Assembly (NCBI RefSeq): GCF_001639725.1 | Contig: NZ_LTAW01000006.1 | Span: forward strand, 247,089 to 311,088 | From: Marinomonas atlantica | Lineage (GTDB): Bacteria; Pseudomonadota; Gammaproteobacteria; Pseudomonadales; Marinomonadaceae | Reading direction: 5' to 3' | Length of the DNA stretch: 64,000 nt | Shown: in pieces, positions 8,962-18,241 of the stretch | Layout: each line of letters opens with the position of its first letter | Numbering within the stretch: position 1 is the first letter of the stretch | Notes under the pieces: model-generated | The model's database searches: none | Told to the model about the DNA's origin: nothing | The model's input: the letters and a program-made list of their open reading frames with translations, nothing else | Made by a program: the position numbers and the translations under genes

Positions 8962-9975
8962 GTGTATTTAGTTCGACCAGCAGATTTTCCAGATTTACCC
9001 GCGCTAGAACGCTTAGCCCGCGATGCGGGTATAGGTATCACCAACTTCCCGGCCAATCGCGAACGGCTCAACGATAAAATAGCAGCGTCACGTCGCTCGT
9101 TTAATACTGACGTCGTTCAACCTGGTAGCGAGTTTTATTTGTTTGTTATGGAGCAACAAGACACTCATGAAATCGTAGGAACATGCTCCATCGATGCCAT
9201 GGTTGGCGTAGACGCACCCTTCTACAGTTATCGTATTGATGAGGTTGTACACGCCTCACCACAATTACAGATCCATAATCGCGTTCCCGCGTTACATTTA
9301 TGTCACGATTACAGCGGCACGACGCGCTTAAACTCTTTAGTACTAGATCGTAAACATCAAACCGATGAAAACTTTGCCTTACTTTCACGTGCGCGCTTAC
9401 TGTTCATTGCTCATCATCCAGATCGTTTTACCCCCAAGCTTTTTGCCGAGATTCGCGGCGAAAGCGATCACAAGGGCTACTCGCCTTTTTGGGAAGCACT
9501 GGGGCGTCATTTTTTTAGTATGGACTTTAAAAAAGCCGATTATTTATCGGGCATTAGTAACAAACATTTTATTGCCGAGCTTATGCCCCGTTATCCGATC
9601 TATGTCCCTACGTTGCCCGAAGATGCGCAGGATTGTATTGGTGTCATCCATGAAGGATCTGAAAAAATCGCCAATATTCTTTTAGACGAAGGCTTTGCCT
9701 TTCGTGATTACGTCGACATATTCGATGCAGGGCCCAGCATTGAGGCCAGAGCACAAGATATTCGTACCATCGCCAATCAACACCATGGTAAAGCACTCTT
9801 CGATGCTCAATTAGAGCAGACTGAAGCCTACCTTATTGCCGCAGGCCATTTGGAAGATTTTCGTGTTGCCTGCGCACCAGGTCAAGCTCAAGTAGCGGGC
9901 TTGGTACTCCACAATGACCTACAAGAACGTCTAAGAATTCATTCCGGTAGTCTCATTCAGTGGTCTAAACTTTAA
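8962..9975 (+). CDS. astA: Arginine N-succinyltransferase, first subunit (AruF-like)
   Basis: Catalyses arginine plus succinyl-CoA to N2-succinylarginine, the first step of the arginine succinyltransferase (AST) pathway for using arginine as carbon and nitrogen source. It has 337 residues, the usual length. Family motifs are YLVRPADFPDLPAL at the N-terminus, TCSIDAMVGVDAPFYSYRI at about 72-90, and IRGESDHKGYSPFWEALGR with FFSMDF at about 172-195. The start is GTG with AAAGGAG at 8949-8955. A second related gene follows after 52 bp, the arrangement known from Pseudomonas aruF-aruG where the enzyme has two kinds of subunit. It heads the operon here. Confidence 0.94.
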   Translation: MYLVRPADFPDLPALERLARDAGIGITNFPANRERLNDKIAASRRSFNTDVVQPGSEFYLFVMEQQDTHEIVGTCSIDAMVGVDAPFYSYRIDEVVHASPQLQIHNRVPALHLCHDYSGTTRLNSLVLDRKHQTDENFALLSRARLLFIAHHPDRFTPKLFAEIRGESDHKGYSPFWEALGRHFFSMDFKKADYLSGISNKHFIAELMPRYPIYVPTLPEDAQDCIGVIHEGSEKIANILLDEGFAFRDYVDIFDAGPSIEARAQDIRTIANQHHGKALFDAQLEQTEAYLIAAGHLEDFRVACAPGQAQVAGLVLHNDLQERLRIHSGSLIQWSKL

Positions 9976-10027
9976 ATAATAGAGGCGTAACAGCGCCCTG
10001 TAAGCAGTATTAAGAGGAACACCGCTT

Positions 10028-11071
10028 ATGATGGTTATTCGAACAATTAAGCCCGACGATTTAGAAGAACTCTACCGTTTGGCCGCTCTCACAGGTGTTG
10101 GCTTCACATCTCTGGTCGCCGATGAAGACGTACTCAAACGTAAAATTGATCTATCCGTGCACTCTTTTGCGAAAGAAACCATTGAGGCGCCTACCGAAGA
10201 GTCGTACTTATTTGTATTGGAAGATACTGACACAGGCACCATCGTTGGCACATCCGGGTTGCTCGCTGCGGTAGGACTAGACGAACCTTTCTACAGTTAC
10301 CACTTAGGCACCATTACGCACTCCTCTCGCGAGCTAGGCATTCATAACATGCACCCAACGTTAATTTTAAATAACGACTATACTGGCTTCAGTGAGGTAT
10401 GTACCTTGTTCTTGCAAGACGACTACCGTCACTCGCGTAATGGACAACTATTGTCTAAATGCCGCTTTATGTTTCTCGCACAATTTCCAGAACGCTTCAC
10501 GGAAAAAATCTTTGCAGAAATGCGTGGCGTATGCGACGAAAACGGCCGCTCTCCATTATGGGAAAGCTTGGGGCGCCAATTCTTTTCCATCGATTTTGAA
10601 CGCGCGGATGAACTGACTGCACAAGGCAATAAACAATTTATCGCCGAGTTGATGCCCAACAACCCTGTTTACGTAAACCTGCTGCCACCTGATGCGCGTG
10701 AGGTACTTGGGCAAGTTCATACCAACACCGCACCCGCACGTCGGCTGCTAGAGCAGGAAGGTTTTCGTTTTGAAAACTACGTCGATATTTTCGACGGGGG
10801 CCCAACGCTAGAAGCACGTGTAGAAGACCTGCGGGCCGTACGTGATAGCCGCTTAGTCTTAGCCACCATTGGTCAGCCTAAAAATAGCGGCGAAGGCCTT
10901 CACTATTTAGTTTCCAATGCCAAGTTGGATAACTTTCGCTGCATTCTGATTCAACGCGCAACACCGCCAGGAAGCGGCTTAGTGCTTAGCCAAGAAGAAG
11001 CCGATGCGCTGCTCATCTCTCACAAAGAGCCGATTCGTTTAGTCGAATTGCTGCCCCATACACGCCATTGA
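10028..11071 (+). CDS. astA: Arginine N-succinyltransferase, second subunit (AruG-like)
   Basis: A paralogue of the preceding gene (347 residues) with the same landmarks: IRTIKPDDLEELYRLA, SGLLAAVGLDEPFYSYHL, MRGVCDENGRSPLWESLGR and FFSIDF. In Pseudomonas the corresponding AruG forms the second subunit of arginine/ornithine N2-succinyltransferase. GAGGAA lies about 10 bp before the ATG. Two Met at the start (10028, 10031) leave the exact N-terminus uncertain by one residue. It ends 14 bp before astD. It is named by order and similarity; which paralogue is catalytic cannot be read from the sequence. Confidence 0.92.
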   Translation: MMVIRTIKPDDLEELYRLAALTGVGFTSLVADEDVLKRKIDLSVHSFAKETIEAPTEESYLFVLEDTDTGTIVGTSGLLAAVGLDEPFYSYHLGTITHSSRELGIHNMHPTLILNNDYTGFSEVCTLFLQDDYRHSRNGQLLSKCRFMFLAQFPERFTEKIFAEMRGVCDENGRSPLWESLGRQFFSIDFERADELTAQGNKQFIAELMPNNPVYVNLLPPDAREVLGQVHTNTAPARRLLEQEGFRFENYVDIFDGGPTLEARVEDLRAVRDSRLVLATIGQPKNSGEGLHYLVSNAKLDNFRCILIQRATPPGSGLVLSQEEADALLISHKEPIRLVELLPHTRH

Positions 11072-11085
11072 ACGAAGGAGTTTTT

Positions 11086-12558
11086 ATGAAACAACAACTG
11101 TATATTAATCAAGCATGGCTTGAGGGAAGCGGCCCAATGTTTCAATCCATCGACCCTGCTGATGGCAGTATTGTATGGCACGGCAACAGCGCATCGTCTG
11201 AACAAGTTGATCAGGCCATTGAAAGTGCTCGCGAAGCGTTTCCTGCATGGGCGAATCGTCCACTAGAGGAACGTTTAGCTATTATTGATCGCTTCGCAGA
11301 ACTGGTAAAAGAGCACACTGAAGACATTGCCACACTGATCAGTCGTGAAACGGGTAAGCCTATTTGGGAGACTCGTACAGAAGTTGCCGCCATGATTGGC
11401 AAAGTCGGCATATCCAAACAAGCTTACAATGAACGAACCGGCACAAAGTCGAATGATATGCCCGGTGCAAAAGCCGTATTACGCCATCGCCCACACGGCG
11501 TTGTCGCCGTATTCGGCCCCTATAATTTCCCAGCGCACTTACCCAATGGCCATATTGTACCGGCCTTAATTGCAGGCAATACGCTAGTCTTTAAGCCCAG
11601 TGAACTGGCCCCTGCCGTCTCTGATTTCGTGTTTCAACTTTGGCAAAAAGCGGGCATTCCTGCAGGCGTGTTAAACCTTGTCCAAGGTGAGCGTGACACC
11701 GGTGTTGCACTGGCAAATCACGATGGCATTGATGGTTTATTCTTTACGGGCAGCCCGGATGTAGGGCATGTTCTGCACAAACAATTCTCAGGCCACCCAG
11801 GGAAAATATTAGCCCTAGAAATGGGCGGCAATAACCCACTATTGGTGTCTGAAAAAACTCAAGATGTTCGTGCCGTTGTCTATGAAATTATACAATCCGC
11901 TTTCTTGTCGGCGGGCCAGCGTTGTACCTGCGCACGTCGTTTATTACTGCCAACAGGCTCCCATGGGGACGCTATTTTAAACGCACTAAAAGAGGCTACG
12001 CTGGCGCTTAACGTCGATCGTTTTGATGCAGATCCTCAACCATTTATGGGCCCTGTCGTATCTGCCAAAGCAGCAGATATTTTATTTGAAAACTACCTTA
12101 AGTTGACGACGTTGGGCGCTAAACCACTGGTACCTATGACACGTGGCGAGAGCCATACCGGCTTTGTCACACCAGGGATTATTGATGCCACTGAAATACT
12201 CGAACAACTACCTGACCTTGAATATTTTGGTCCACTATTGACGGTCATTCGTTACGACGATTTAGAACAAGCAATGACGATTGCCAACCATACCCGTTTT
12301 GGTCTGTCGGCTGGTATTTTGTCTGACGATCGCAGAGAATATGAGTGGTTTTTACAACATTCCCGTGCTGGCATTATTAATTGGAACCGTCAAACAACAG
12401 GTGCGTCCAGTGCCGCACCTTTTGGTGGCACTGGAGCAAGTGGTAATCACAGAGCAAGCGCTTACTACGCGGCAGACTATTGCGCCTACCCTGTCGCAAG
12501 CATTGAAGTGGACGCTTTGCAGGTGCCGGAAACTTTACCTAACGGTCTCACTCTGTAA
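11086..12558 (+). CDS. astD: N-succinylglutamate 5-semialdehyde dehydrogenase
   Basis: An NAD-dependent aldehyde dehydrogenase for the fourth AST step, oxidising N-succinylglutamate semialdehyde to N-succinylglutamate. It has 490 residues from ATG 11086, which has AAGGAG at 11075-11080; a longer reading would overlap the upstream stop and was rejected. Aldehyde dehydrogenase landmarks are VVAVFGPYNFPAHLPNGHI, FTGSPDVG in the Rossmann region, LALEMGGNNP with catalytic Glu245, and SAGQRCTCARR with nucleophile Cys280. The NPLLVSE context and the operon fix the AstD assignment. Confidence 0.96.
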   Translation: MKQQLYINQAWLEGSGPMFQSIDPADGSIVWHGNSASSEQVDQAIESAREAFPAWANRPLEERLAIIDRFAELVKEHTEDIATLISRETGKPIWETRTEVAAMIGKVGISKQAYNERTGTKSNDMPGAKAVLRHRPHGVVAVFGPYNFPAHLPNGHIVPALIAGNTLVFKPSELAPAVSDFVFQLWQKAGIPAGVLNLVQGERDTGVALANHDGIDGLFFTGSPDVGHVLHKQFSGHPGKILALEMGGNNPLLVSEKTQDVRAVVYEIIQSAFLSAGQRCTCARRLLLPTGSHGDAILNALKEATLALNVDRFDADPQPFMGPVVSAKAADILFENYLKLTTLGAKPLVPMTRGESHTGFVTPGIIDATEILEQLPDLEYFGPLLTVIRYDDLEQAMTIANHTRFGLSAGILSDDRREYEWFLQHSRAGIINWNRQTTGASSAAPFGGTGASGNHRASAYYAADYCAYPVASIEVDALQVPETLPNGLTL

Positions 12559-12589
12559 TCTTATTTTCCAGTCATTCTGAGGTGTCATA

Positions 12590-13939
12590 ATGCATTCTGC
12601 TATTGAAGCAAATTTTGATGGTCTGGTCGGCCCAACCCATAATTACAGCGGTTTATCGTTCGGCAATGTCGCCTCACAAGTTAATACCGCAAAACCCTCC
12701 AATCCGAAAGCTGCGGCCAAGCAAGGCCTAGTAAAAATGAAAGCGTTGGCCGATATGGGGTTTGTACAAGGCGTACTCGCTCCCCACGAGCGTCCACACA
12801 TTCCGACACTTCGCTCATTAGGTTTTAGTGGAACGGATCAACAAGTGTTAGCCGCTGCTGCAAAGAACGCACCTAAACTGTTAGCCGCTGTTAGCTCAGC
12901 CTCTTGTATGTGGACAGCCAATGCCGCCACGGTCTCACCCAGTGCCGATACAAAAGATGGCCGAGTACATTTCACCCCGGCTAACTTAGTGAACAAGTTT
13001 CACCGTTCAATCGAACACGTCACAACCGGTGAGATTTTAAAAGCAACGTTTCCTGATCAGCGTTACTTTGCTCACCATCCAGCCCTGCCAAGTGTCGAGC
13101 ACTTCGGCGATGAGGGTGCAGCTAACCATACTCGTTTCTGCTCAAGCTATAACGAGGCGGGTGTCGAGTTATTTGTCTATGGTATGTCAGCGTTTAATAC
13201 TGCCATGACAAGGCCACAGCAATTCCCTGCTCGGCATACGCTAGAAGCCTCTCAAGCGATCGCCCGGCGTCATGGGCTATCGGAGCAAAGGGCTGTCTTT
13301 GTGCAACAAAACCCAAAGGCTATTGATGCGGGGGTGTTCCACAACGATGTGATAGCAGTGGGTAATGGAAACGTTCATTTTTACCATGAACACGCGTTTC
13401 TAGACTCAGAGCAAATGAAAGCAGATTTACAGCTCGCTTGGGGCGATCGAACAGCTCCGTTTTATTTTGTGGAAGTACCTAATAGTGCGGTATCGGTAGC
13501 AGACTGCGTACAGTCGTATTTATTTAATAGCCAACTGCTCAGCCAACCAAACGGTGATATGACATTGGTGGTGCCGAGTGAATGCCAAGAGAACGAGAAC
13601 GTTTGGGCTTATTTAACGAATTTGCTAACGCAAAATACGCCCATCAAAGCTGTGAAAGTATTCGATTTAAAACAGAGCATGAGTAATGGTGGTGGCCCCG
13701 CCTGCCTGCGTTTACGTGTTGCATTAAGCCAACAGGAGCTGGCCGCGGTAAACCCTGCCACGATCATGAATGATCAGCTGTTCGCAACGCTCAATACGTG
13801 GGTCGATCAGCATTACCGTGATCAGCTGATCGAAGCGGATCTGGCTGATCCAAATCTGTTATTGGAATCTCGCCAAGCACTGGACGAACTGACCCAGATC
13901 TTAAAACTCGGCAGTCTTTATGACTTTCAAAAAGCTTGA
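12590..13939 (+). CDS. astB: N-succinylarginine dihydrolase
   Basis: Second AST enzyme: hydrolyses N2-succinylarginine to N2-succinylornithine, two ammonia and CO2. It has 449 residues (usual about 445) with a pentein-type fold. Visible marks are [21 protein letters not shown] at the N-terminus, [20 protein letters not shown] (substrate pocket), [13 protein letters not shown] with the catalytic His, and [15 protein letters not shown] with nucleophile Cys372. It is last in the operon, 31 bp after astD, and is followed by a strong terminator. Genes for AstC and AstE are not in the window. Confidence 0.96.
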   Translation: MHSAIEANFDGLVGPTHNYSGLSFGNVASQVNTAKPSNPKAAAKQGLVKMKALADMGFVQGVLAPHERPHIPTLRSLGFSGTDQQVLAAAAKNAPKLLAAVSSASCMWTANAATVSPSADTKDGRVHFTPANLVNKFHRSIEHVTTGEILKATFPDQRYFAHHPALPSVEHFGDEGAANHTRFCSSYNEAGVELFVYGMSAFNTAMTRPQQFPARHTLEASQAIARRHGLSEQRAVFVQQNPKAIDAGVFHNDVIAVGNGNVHFYHEHAFLDSEQMKADLQLAWGDRTAPFYFVEVPNSAVSVADCVQSYLFNSQLLSQPNGDMTLVVPSECQENENVWAYLTNLLTQNTPIKAVKVFDLKQSMSNGGGPACLRLRVALSQQELAAVNPATIMNDQLFATLNTWVDQHYRDQLIEADLADPNLLLESRQALDELTQILKLGSLYDFQKA

Positions 13940-13969
13940 CGTTCACAACGCCTATACTTGCGTCACAAA

Positions 13970-14006
13970 AAAGCCCGCTGGTTTCATTATGAAATCAGCG
14001 GGCTTT
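13970..14006. terminator. Terminator between astB and the DUF1904 gene
   Basis: AAAGCCCGCTG (13970-13980) pairs with CAGCGGGCTTT (13996-14006), and the inner GTTTC/GAAAT can extend the stem. A and T runs flank the two sides, so it can end both convergent genes. Confidence 0.85.
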
Positions 14007-14029
14007 CGTTTAAAAGTAAGGCAAGTCGT

Positions 14030-14362
14030 TTAGAAATGCTCACCATTCTCGAAATAGTCACTGCCTTTAAGGTCTTGGAACAAGGTGGTAATGTCTTGTC
14101 CAGCCTCTATCAGAGGTCGCACTAGGTCATCAATGGCCTGTGCTACTTTGGCTTTCACTTCTGGGCCCCGGTCAAACCAAAGAATCTCAATAAACGGATA
14201 GGCAGGTGAGGCGCCACCAACGGCCAAATACAATGATGACTGATATTCTAGTGTGAAATGAAAATTAGGGGTGTCCGTTAAGTCAGCAAGTGTTTCGACC
14301 AACGTATCTGAAATAGACTCTAAATCTTCAAAAGGTAAACCGCGTACGCGAATGTGAGGCAT
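14030..14362 (-). CDS. DUF1904 family protein
   Basis: A 110-residue protein matching DUF1904: it starts PHIRVRGL, has a tautomerase-like helix (ISDTLVETLADLTDTP), HFTLEYQSS at about 35-43, and the diagnostic PFIEILWFDRGPEVKAKVAQ at about 56-75. The fold resembles small tautomerases, and the residue after Met is Pro, as in tautomerases with a catalytic N-terminal Pro. No reaction is known and none is claimed. It lies 38 bp from the next gene upstream on the same strand and may be co-transcribed with it. Confidence 0.85.
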   Translation of the reverse strand: MPHIRVRGLPFEDLESISDTLVETLADLTDTPNFHFTLEYQSSLYLAVGGASPAYPFIEILWFDRGPEVKAKVAQAIDDLVRPLIEAGQDITTLFQDLKGSDYFENGEHF

Positions 14363-14400
14363 TTAAATCAACCTATCGATATGAATGAATTTTCAGAATG

Positions 14401-14802
14401 TTACCACTCATCCACATAATCAAACGAGCGGGTTTCAAGGACAATGCCATCTTTCACAATATCAACGCTCCACGTGCCATCGAACCCTGGCATCAAACGC
14501 TTACTCGACCACACTCGCCAACGATCACCACCGATATCAAACGGGATTTCAGCTTGGACTTGACCATCAAGCTTCCAAACATGAACCACTTGGCTACCTT
14601 GCATATCACGTAAGTCAGTGTAGAAGTAGACCCGTTGAATTTCGCCATATTCTACTTTAACAACTTCCGCCAATTCATCAATCGGCTCTCTATCCAAAAC
14701 TTCAGAAGCGAATTGCGCGCGCGCAACCGTGCCTTCTGCTAAAGCAAAGGAAGAGAAAAAAGTGAAACATAGCAGTAAGGCGCGGATAAACGTATGGTGC
14801 AT
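14401..14802 (-). CDS. Exported DUF2914 family protein
   Basis: A 133-residue protein with a typical signal peptide (hydrophobic residues 6-20, cleavage near FALAEG). The mature part is a DUF2914 domain: VYFYTDLRDMQGSQVVHVWK at about 58-77, then GGDRWRVWSSKRLMPGFDGTW and VLETRSFDY. The domain is predicted to be a small beta sandwich. Its job is unknown; location is probably periplasmic. An AT-rich, gene-free stretch of 183 bp separates it from gpt. Confidence 0.85.
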   Translation of the reverse strand: MHHTFIRALLLCFTFFSSFALAEGTVARAQFASEVLDREPIDELAEVVKVEYGEIQRVYFYTDLRDMQGSQVVHVWKLDGQVQAEIPFDIGGDRWRVWSSKRLMPGFDGTWSVDIVKDGIVLETRSFDYVDEW

Positions 14803-14985
14803 AATGATTCCTACACTAACTTGGTAATAGAAACCCTTTATCGTTAGGGCAACGCTTCAAGCTCTATTAATTTAGCTCAAATTTCGCACAAACACGCATT
14901 TTTTTCTGTAGCAAATTGCAACGTATTGAACGGGGCAGCAAGTGTATACAAGCTTCCCCCTCTAACTCAAAGCAATTTACACAAC

Positions 14986-15483
14986 TTAGCCTTTTTGACG
15001 ATCGGCCAAAGGTGTCGAAAAGGTATACTCCATATCCCAAGGAAAACGAATCCACGTGTCTTGGCTAACTTCTGTCACAAACGTATCCACTAAAGGCTTA
15101 CCCGCTGGCTTGGCATAGACCGTAGCAAAATGTGCTTTCGGCAATAATTTACGAATTTCACGGGCCGTTTTACCCGTATCCACAAGGTCATCGATCAGAA
15201 TATAACCTTCACCGTCACCTTCAACACCTTTCAAAATTCGTAAATCACCCTGTACGTTGGCAGTGCCACCTTCATCATTTGAATCATAGCTGACCACACA
15301 GATGGTATCGATCAGGCGTATGTCCATTTCTCGACATAGAATGGCCGCAGGCACTAAACCGCCTCGGGTAATCGCAATGATCCCTTTCCAAGGGCCTTGC
15401 TCCAGTAAGCGCCAAGACAACGCTCGCGCATCACGATGCAGTTCGTGCCAAGAGACCGGAAAGTCTTTTGAATAAGGGTTCAT
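14986..15483 (-). CDS. gpt: Xanthine-guanine phosphoribosyltransferase
   Basis: A purine salvage enzyme that joins xanthine or guanine (less well hypoxanthine) to PRPP, giving XMP or GMP. It has 165 residues against 152 in E. coli Gpt. The PRPP-binding loop [13 protein letters not shown] is at about 95-107, the early [15 protein letters not shown] region at 38-52, and the C-terminal [10 protein letters not shown] carries the Trp stacking on the base. It is a single gene with 143 bp before the cobU stop on the same strand. Confidence 0.95.
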   Translation of the reverse strand: MNPYSKDFPVSWHELHRDARALSWRLLEQGPWKGIIAITRGGLVPAAILCREMDIRLIDTICVVSYDSNDEGGTANVQGDLRILKGVEGDGEGYILIDDLVDTGKTAREIRKLLPKAHFATVYAKPAGKPLVDTFVTEVSQDTWIRFPWDMEYTFSTPLADRQKG

Positions 15484-15626
15484 TTTTTGCTCCTAAGCTT
15501 GTTATTCCAGTTACATCCCCTTTAAAGGAGACTCAACCACCACCAGACAGTTATAAGTCGCGCATTTTAGACCAAACGGTTAAAGTTTTTCCATAAAATT
15601 GTCAGTTATTAATCAGAGTACTCCAA

Positions 15627-16148
15627 CTAATTGGCTTTCAATGTCATTGGCAACCCAGCCGTCACTAAAGTGACGTTATCGCACAGTTTGGCCAACTTTT
15701 GATTTAACACTCCTATTTCATCCCCATAACGACGCGCCAAAGCATTCATCGGCATAATGCCCAACCCTACTTCGGCACTGACTAAAATGATGGGTAAAGG
15801 ATAACGAGCTAAGGTTGCTAAAAACTTATCTCGCTCTTTCGTCAGTTGCTCTTCATCTTCTGCACACAATAAATTTGTCAGCCAAAGCGAGCAACATTCC
15901 ACAATGACGGCCGCATTAGGTTGCTGCTTAGCGATATGTTCAAGTGTTGCTGCAAGCTGGATCGGCTCTTCGACGGTTAACCAATGCTGAGGCCGATACT
16001 CGCGATGCTGAGCAACACGTTCCGCCATGCCTTCATCCCACACCTGAGAAGTAGCGACATAGACTATCTCGGAACCTTGCTCAGCAATCCAGCGTTCAGC
16101 AAACTGACTTTTGCCGCTGCGAACACCCCCTAAGACTAAGTGCTTCAT
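15627..16148 (-). CDS. cobU: Bifunctional adenosylcobinamide kinase / guanylyltransferase
   Basis: Activates adenosylcobinamide: phosphorylates it and then transfers GMP, giving adenosylcobinamide-GDP for nucleotide-loop assembly. It has 173 residues with the P-loop GGVRSGKS at 7-14, AQHREYRPQHW (the His region used for the GMP intermediate in CobU), VECCSLWLTNLL (Walker B-like) and VSAEVGLGIMPMNALARRYGDE. The start overlaps the end of cobD by 4 bp. It is last in the cbiB-cobD-cobU operon. Confidence 0.95.
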   Translation of the reverse strand: MKHLVLGGVRSGKSQFAERWIAEQGSEIVYVATSQVWDEGMAERVAQHREYRPQHWLTVEEPIQLAATLEHIAKQQPNAAVIVECCSLWLTNLLCAEDEEQLTKERDKFLATLARYPLPIILVSAEVGLGIMPMNALARRYGDEIGVLNQKLAKLCDNVTLVTAGLPMTLKAN

Positions 16149-17185
16149 CCCAACTCCTTTAATTGATGACCTTGCAATAATCTGACCAGCCCAGCATTTA
16201 AACGCTGCATTTCATGCCCTGCTGGTAATGACACTCTGACCCAACCTTGCCCCAATCGAATGTGGATGCCAACGCTATGAAGCGCCTGAAATGCTTTGTC
16301 TGCCTGAGCTTCGTCTAACATCCATGTGTAGAAAAGTGGCGTGTATTGAATCGCTTGTGAATCAAACAGGGTATTAAGCTTGGGGACAATGGTTGCCATA
16401 AAATGCTCATGACGCTCTGCTAGCGATTCAAGCGCTTCTGCTTGCCAAGCCTTATCATTGAGCGCTGTGGCGACTAAATGCACGGCTGGGGTCGCGACCG
16501 GCCATGGCCCAATAAGAGAGCGAGCCGCGGCTTTATATTGAGACTCGCCAAATAACAACCCCACGCGTGCTCCCGCAAGACCAAAAAACTTGCCCACTGA
16601 GCGCAAGACAAAACACCCTCTAGGCAACGGCTGATTCAACCAGCTGCGCTCAGGTGTGGCATCTAAAAAGGCCTCATCCAGCACTAGGCAACGCTGCGAG
16701 TTGATTAACAACGTTTGAAGTTTTTGGGACTCATCGTCGCTAAGATATTCCGCAGTCGGGTTATTCGGCTGTACCACCACCGCGATGTCCCAAGCCGTCG
16801 ACAAAAGCTCACCGACCGTTTGGTACTCAAGCACGTCATAACCCCATTTACGCCAGCAATACGCATGTTCTTGATAACCAATTTTAGGCACCATTACGGT
16901 ACTACCAGCACTCTTTTTCTGTAACAGTGGCGGTAAGATTTCAATAAACTGCTGTGTGCCAGCACCAATAGCAAGAGGAGCCTGACCAAAGTACTCAGTC
17001 GCCGCTTCTTCAAGTACAAATTGATCCGGTAACTTATGCCATAATTTGCTACTCAGCTCTGGAATCGGCCAAGGTTCACGATTACAGGCCGACGATAAAT
17101 CCAACCAATGCTGCGCACCATGTTCTAAACGTTGCCACGCTTCTAAATCCCCGCCGTGTTTAGGCGGCATTAAATCCAAATTCAT
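16145..17185 (-). CDS. cobD: Threonine-phosphate decarboxylase-like aminotransferase (CobD/CobC)
   Basis: A PLP enzyme of aminotransferase fold type I. In the cobalamin pathway CobD decarboxylates L-threonine-O-3-phosphate to the aminopropanol phosphate that CbiB attaches to cobyric acid. It has 346 residues. QPNNPT at 139-144, VLDEAFLD at 168-175 (PLP Asp) and SVGKFFGLAGARVG at 196-209, with Lys199 as the Schiff-base lysine, are visible; a C-terminal Arg binds the substrate acid group. It overlaps cobU by 4 bp and lies 4 bp after cbiB. The operon, more than the sequence, separates it from histidinol-phosphate aminotransferases. Confidence 0.88.
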   Translation of the reverse strand: MNLDLMPPKHGGDLEAWQRLEHGAQHWLDLSSACNREPWPIPELSSKLWHKLPDQFVLEEAATEYFGQAPLAIGAGTQQFIEILPPLLQKKSAGSTVMVPKIGYQEHAYCWRKWGYDVLEYQTVGELLSTAWDIAVVVQPNNPTAEYLSDDESQKLQTLLINSQRCLVLDEAFLDATPERSWLNQPLPRGCFVLRSVGKFFGLAGARVGLLFGESQYKAAARSLIGPWPVATPAVHLVATALNDKAWQAEALESLAERHEHFMATIVPKLNTLFDSQAIQYTPLFYTWMLDEAQADKAFQALHSVGIHIRLGQGWVRVSLPAGHEMQRLNAGLVRLLQGHQLKELG

Positions 17186-17189
17186 AAAA

Positions 17190-18164
17190 TCACATCACTA
17201 AGACAATCAATAAGGCCCACAACATGACGCCTCTGTCGACCAAACGCACCGCTTGATCCAAATCGTTTACCACTGGCTCAGGCCCCTCGCCTAAAACCGG
17301 TCGTACTTGAACGACACCAAAATACACCGCCGAGCCACCCAACGATACTTGCAGCGCTCCAGCACCTGCAGCCATAACAGGGCCAGCATTCGGGCTTTTC
17401 CAGCCTCGACCTTGATGCCAAGCGCAATACAGTGCACGTTTTACATTACCTAGTGCAGCATAGGTCAGCACTACAAGTCGCGCTGGCACGGAATTTAACA
17501 CGTCATCAACACGCGCCGCACACCAGCCAAAATGCAACAGCTGTGGTGTTTTATAACCCCACATGGCGTCTAAGGTATTGGATAAGCGATACAACAAAGC
17601 ACCAAATGGACCAAGCAGCATAAACCAAAAAATCGGCGCAAAAATCGCATCACTGCCATTTTCTAGTACAGACTCCATACTCGCCTTGGCTATTTGCGTT
17701 TCATTCAGTTCAGAGGTATCTCGGCTTACAATTCGTCCAACAGCCGCACGCGCGGCAGGTAAATCTTGCTCGTGTAATGGCTTTGCGATCGCGATCGCAT
17801 GTTCACGCAAACTTTGCCAACCGATCGTGAAATACAGCAATACCGTACCAGCGATCCACTCCAACCAATTAGGCAGCATCCATAAAAGTAACGTTAACAC
17901 CATTAACCATGGCAGAACGGCAATACTCCACGCGATCAGGCCATGTAGGCGTTGTAGCAGTTTGCTGGCGCCAACAGGCAGCTGCCAGGCTAAGCGACAG
18001 CGATCAACCCATTGACCAAACCAAATCAGAGGATGCCAAGACTGGGGCTCACCCAGCCAGCGATCCAACAGTAATGCAGCGATCACTGCCAATGCTGTAC
18101 TGGAAAACGTGTTTAATACAGCATCAAAAAGAAAATCCATCAGGTTATCCGCCACAGTATTCAA
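17190..18164 (-). CDS. cbiB: Adenosylcobinamide-phosphate synthase, membrane protein
   Basis: Joins adenosylcobyric acid to aminopropanol (phosphate) in the inner membrane. It has 324 residues and several membrane segments. Family marks are LLLDRWLGEPQSWHPLIWFG at about 26-45, the GRIVSRDTSELNETQIAKAS block, VLENGSDAIFAPIFW, NTLDAMWGYK, and the late GWKSPNAGPVMAAGAGAL. In-frame Met at residues 1 and 9 leave the start open; homologues often begin just before the LLLDRWLGEP region. It heads the minus-strand cobalamin operon and is divergent from cobQ across 77 bp, so the two probably share a promoter region. Confidence 0.93.
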   Translation of the reverse strand: MNTVADNLMDFLFDAVLNTFSSTALAVIAALLLDRWLGEPQSWHPLIWFGQWVDRCRLAWQLPVGASKLLQRLHGLIAWSIAVLPWLMVLTLLLWMLPNWLEWIAGTVLLYFTIGWQSLREHAIAIAKPLHEQDLPAARAAVGRIVSRDTSELNETQIAKASMESVLENGSDAIFAPIFWFMLLGPFGALLYRLSNTLDAMWGYKTPQLLHFGWCAARVDDVLNSVPARLVVLTYAALGNVKRALYCAWHQGRGWKSPNAGPVMAAGAGALQVSLGGSAVYFGVVQVRPVLGEGPEPVVNDLDQAVRLVDRGVMLWALLIVLVM

Positions 18165-18241
18165 TTAACTTTCATTCAGTAAAACCAACGCTTATGCGTT
18201 AAAATCCCTTCCATTGTAATCAATCAAGCGGACAAACCCAC

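Noticed and set aside
9365..9685. Plus-strand frame inside the first astA gene
   Set aside because: It lies fully inside a well supported enzyme gene in another frame.
17563..18015. 150-codon plus-strand frame opposite cbiB
   Set aside because: Antisense to a conserved membrane enzyme, with no ribosome-binding site or domain.
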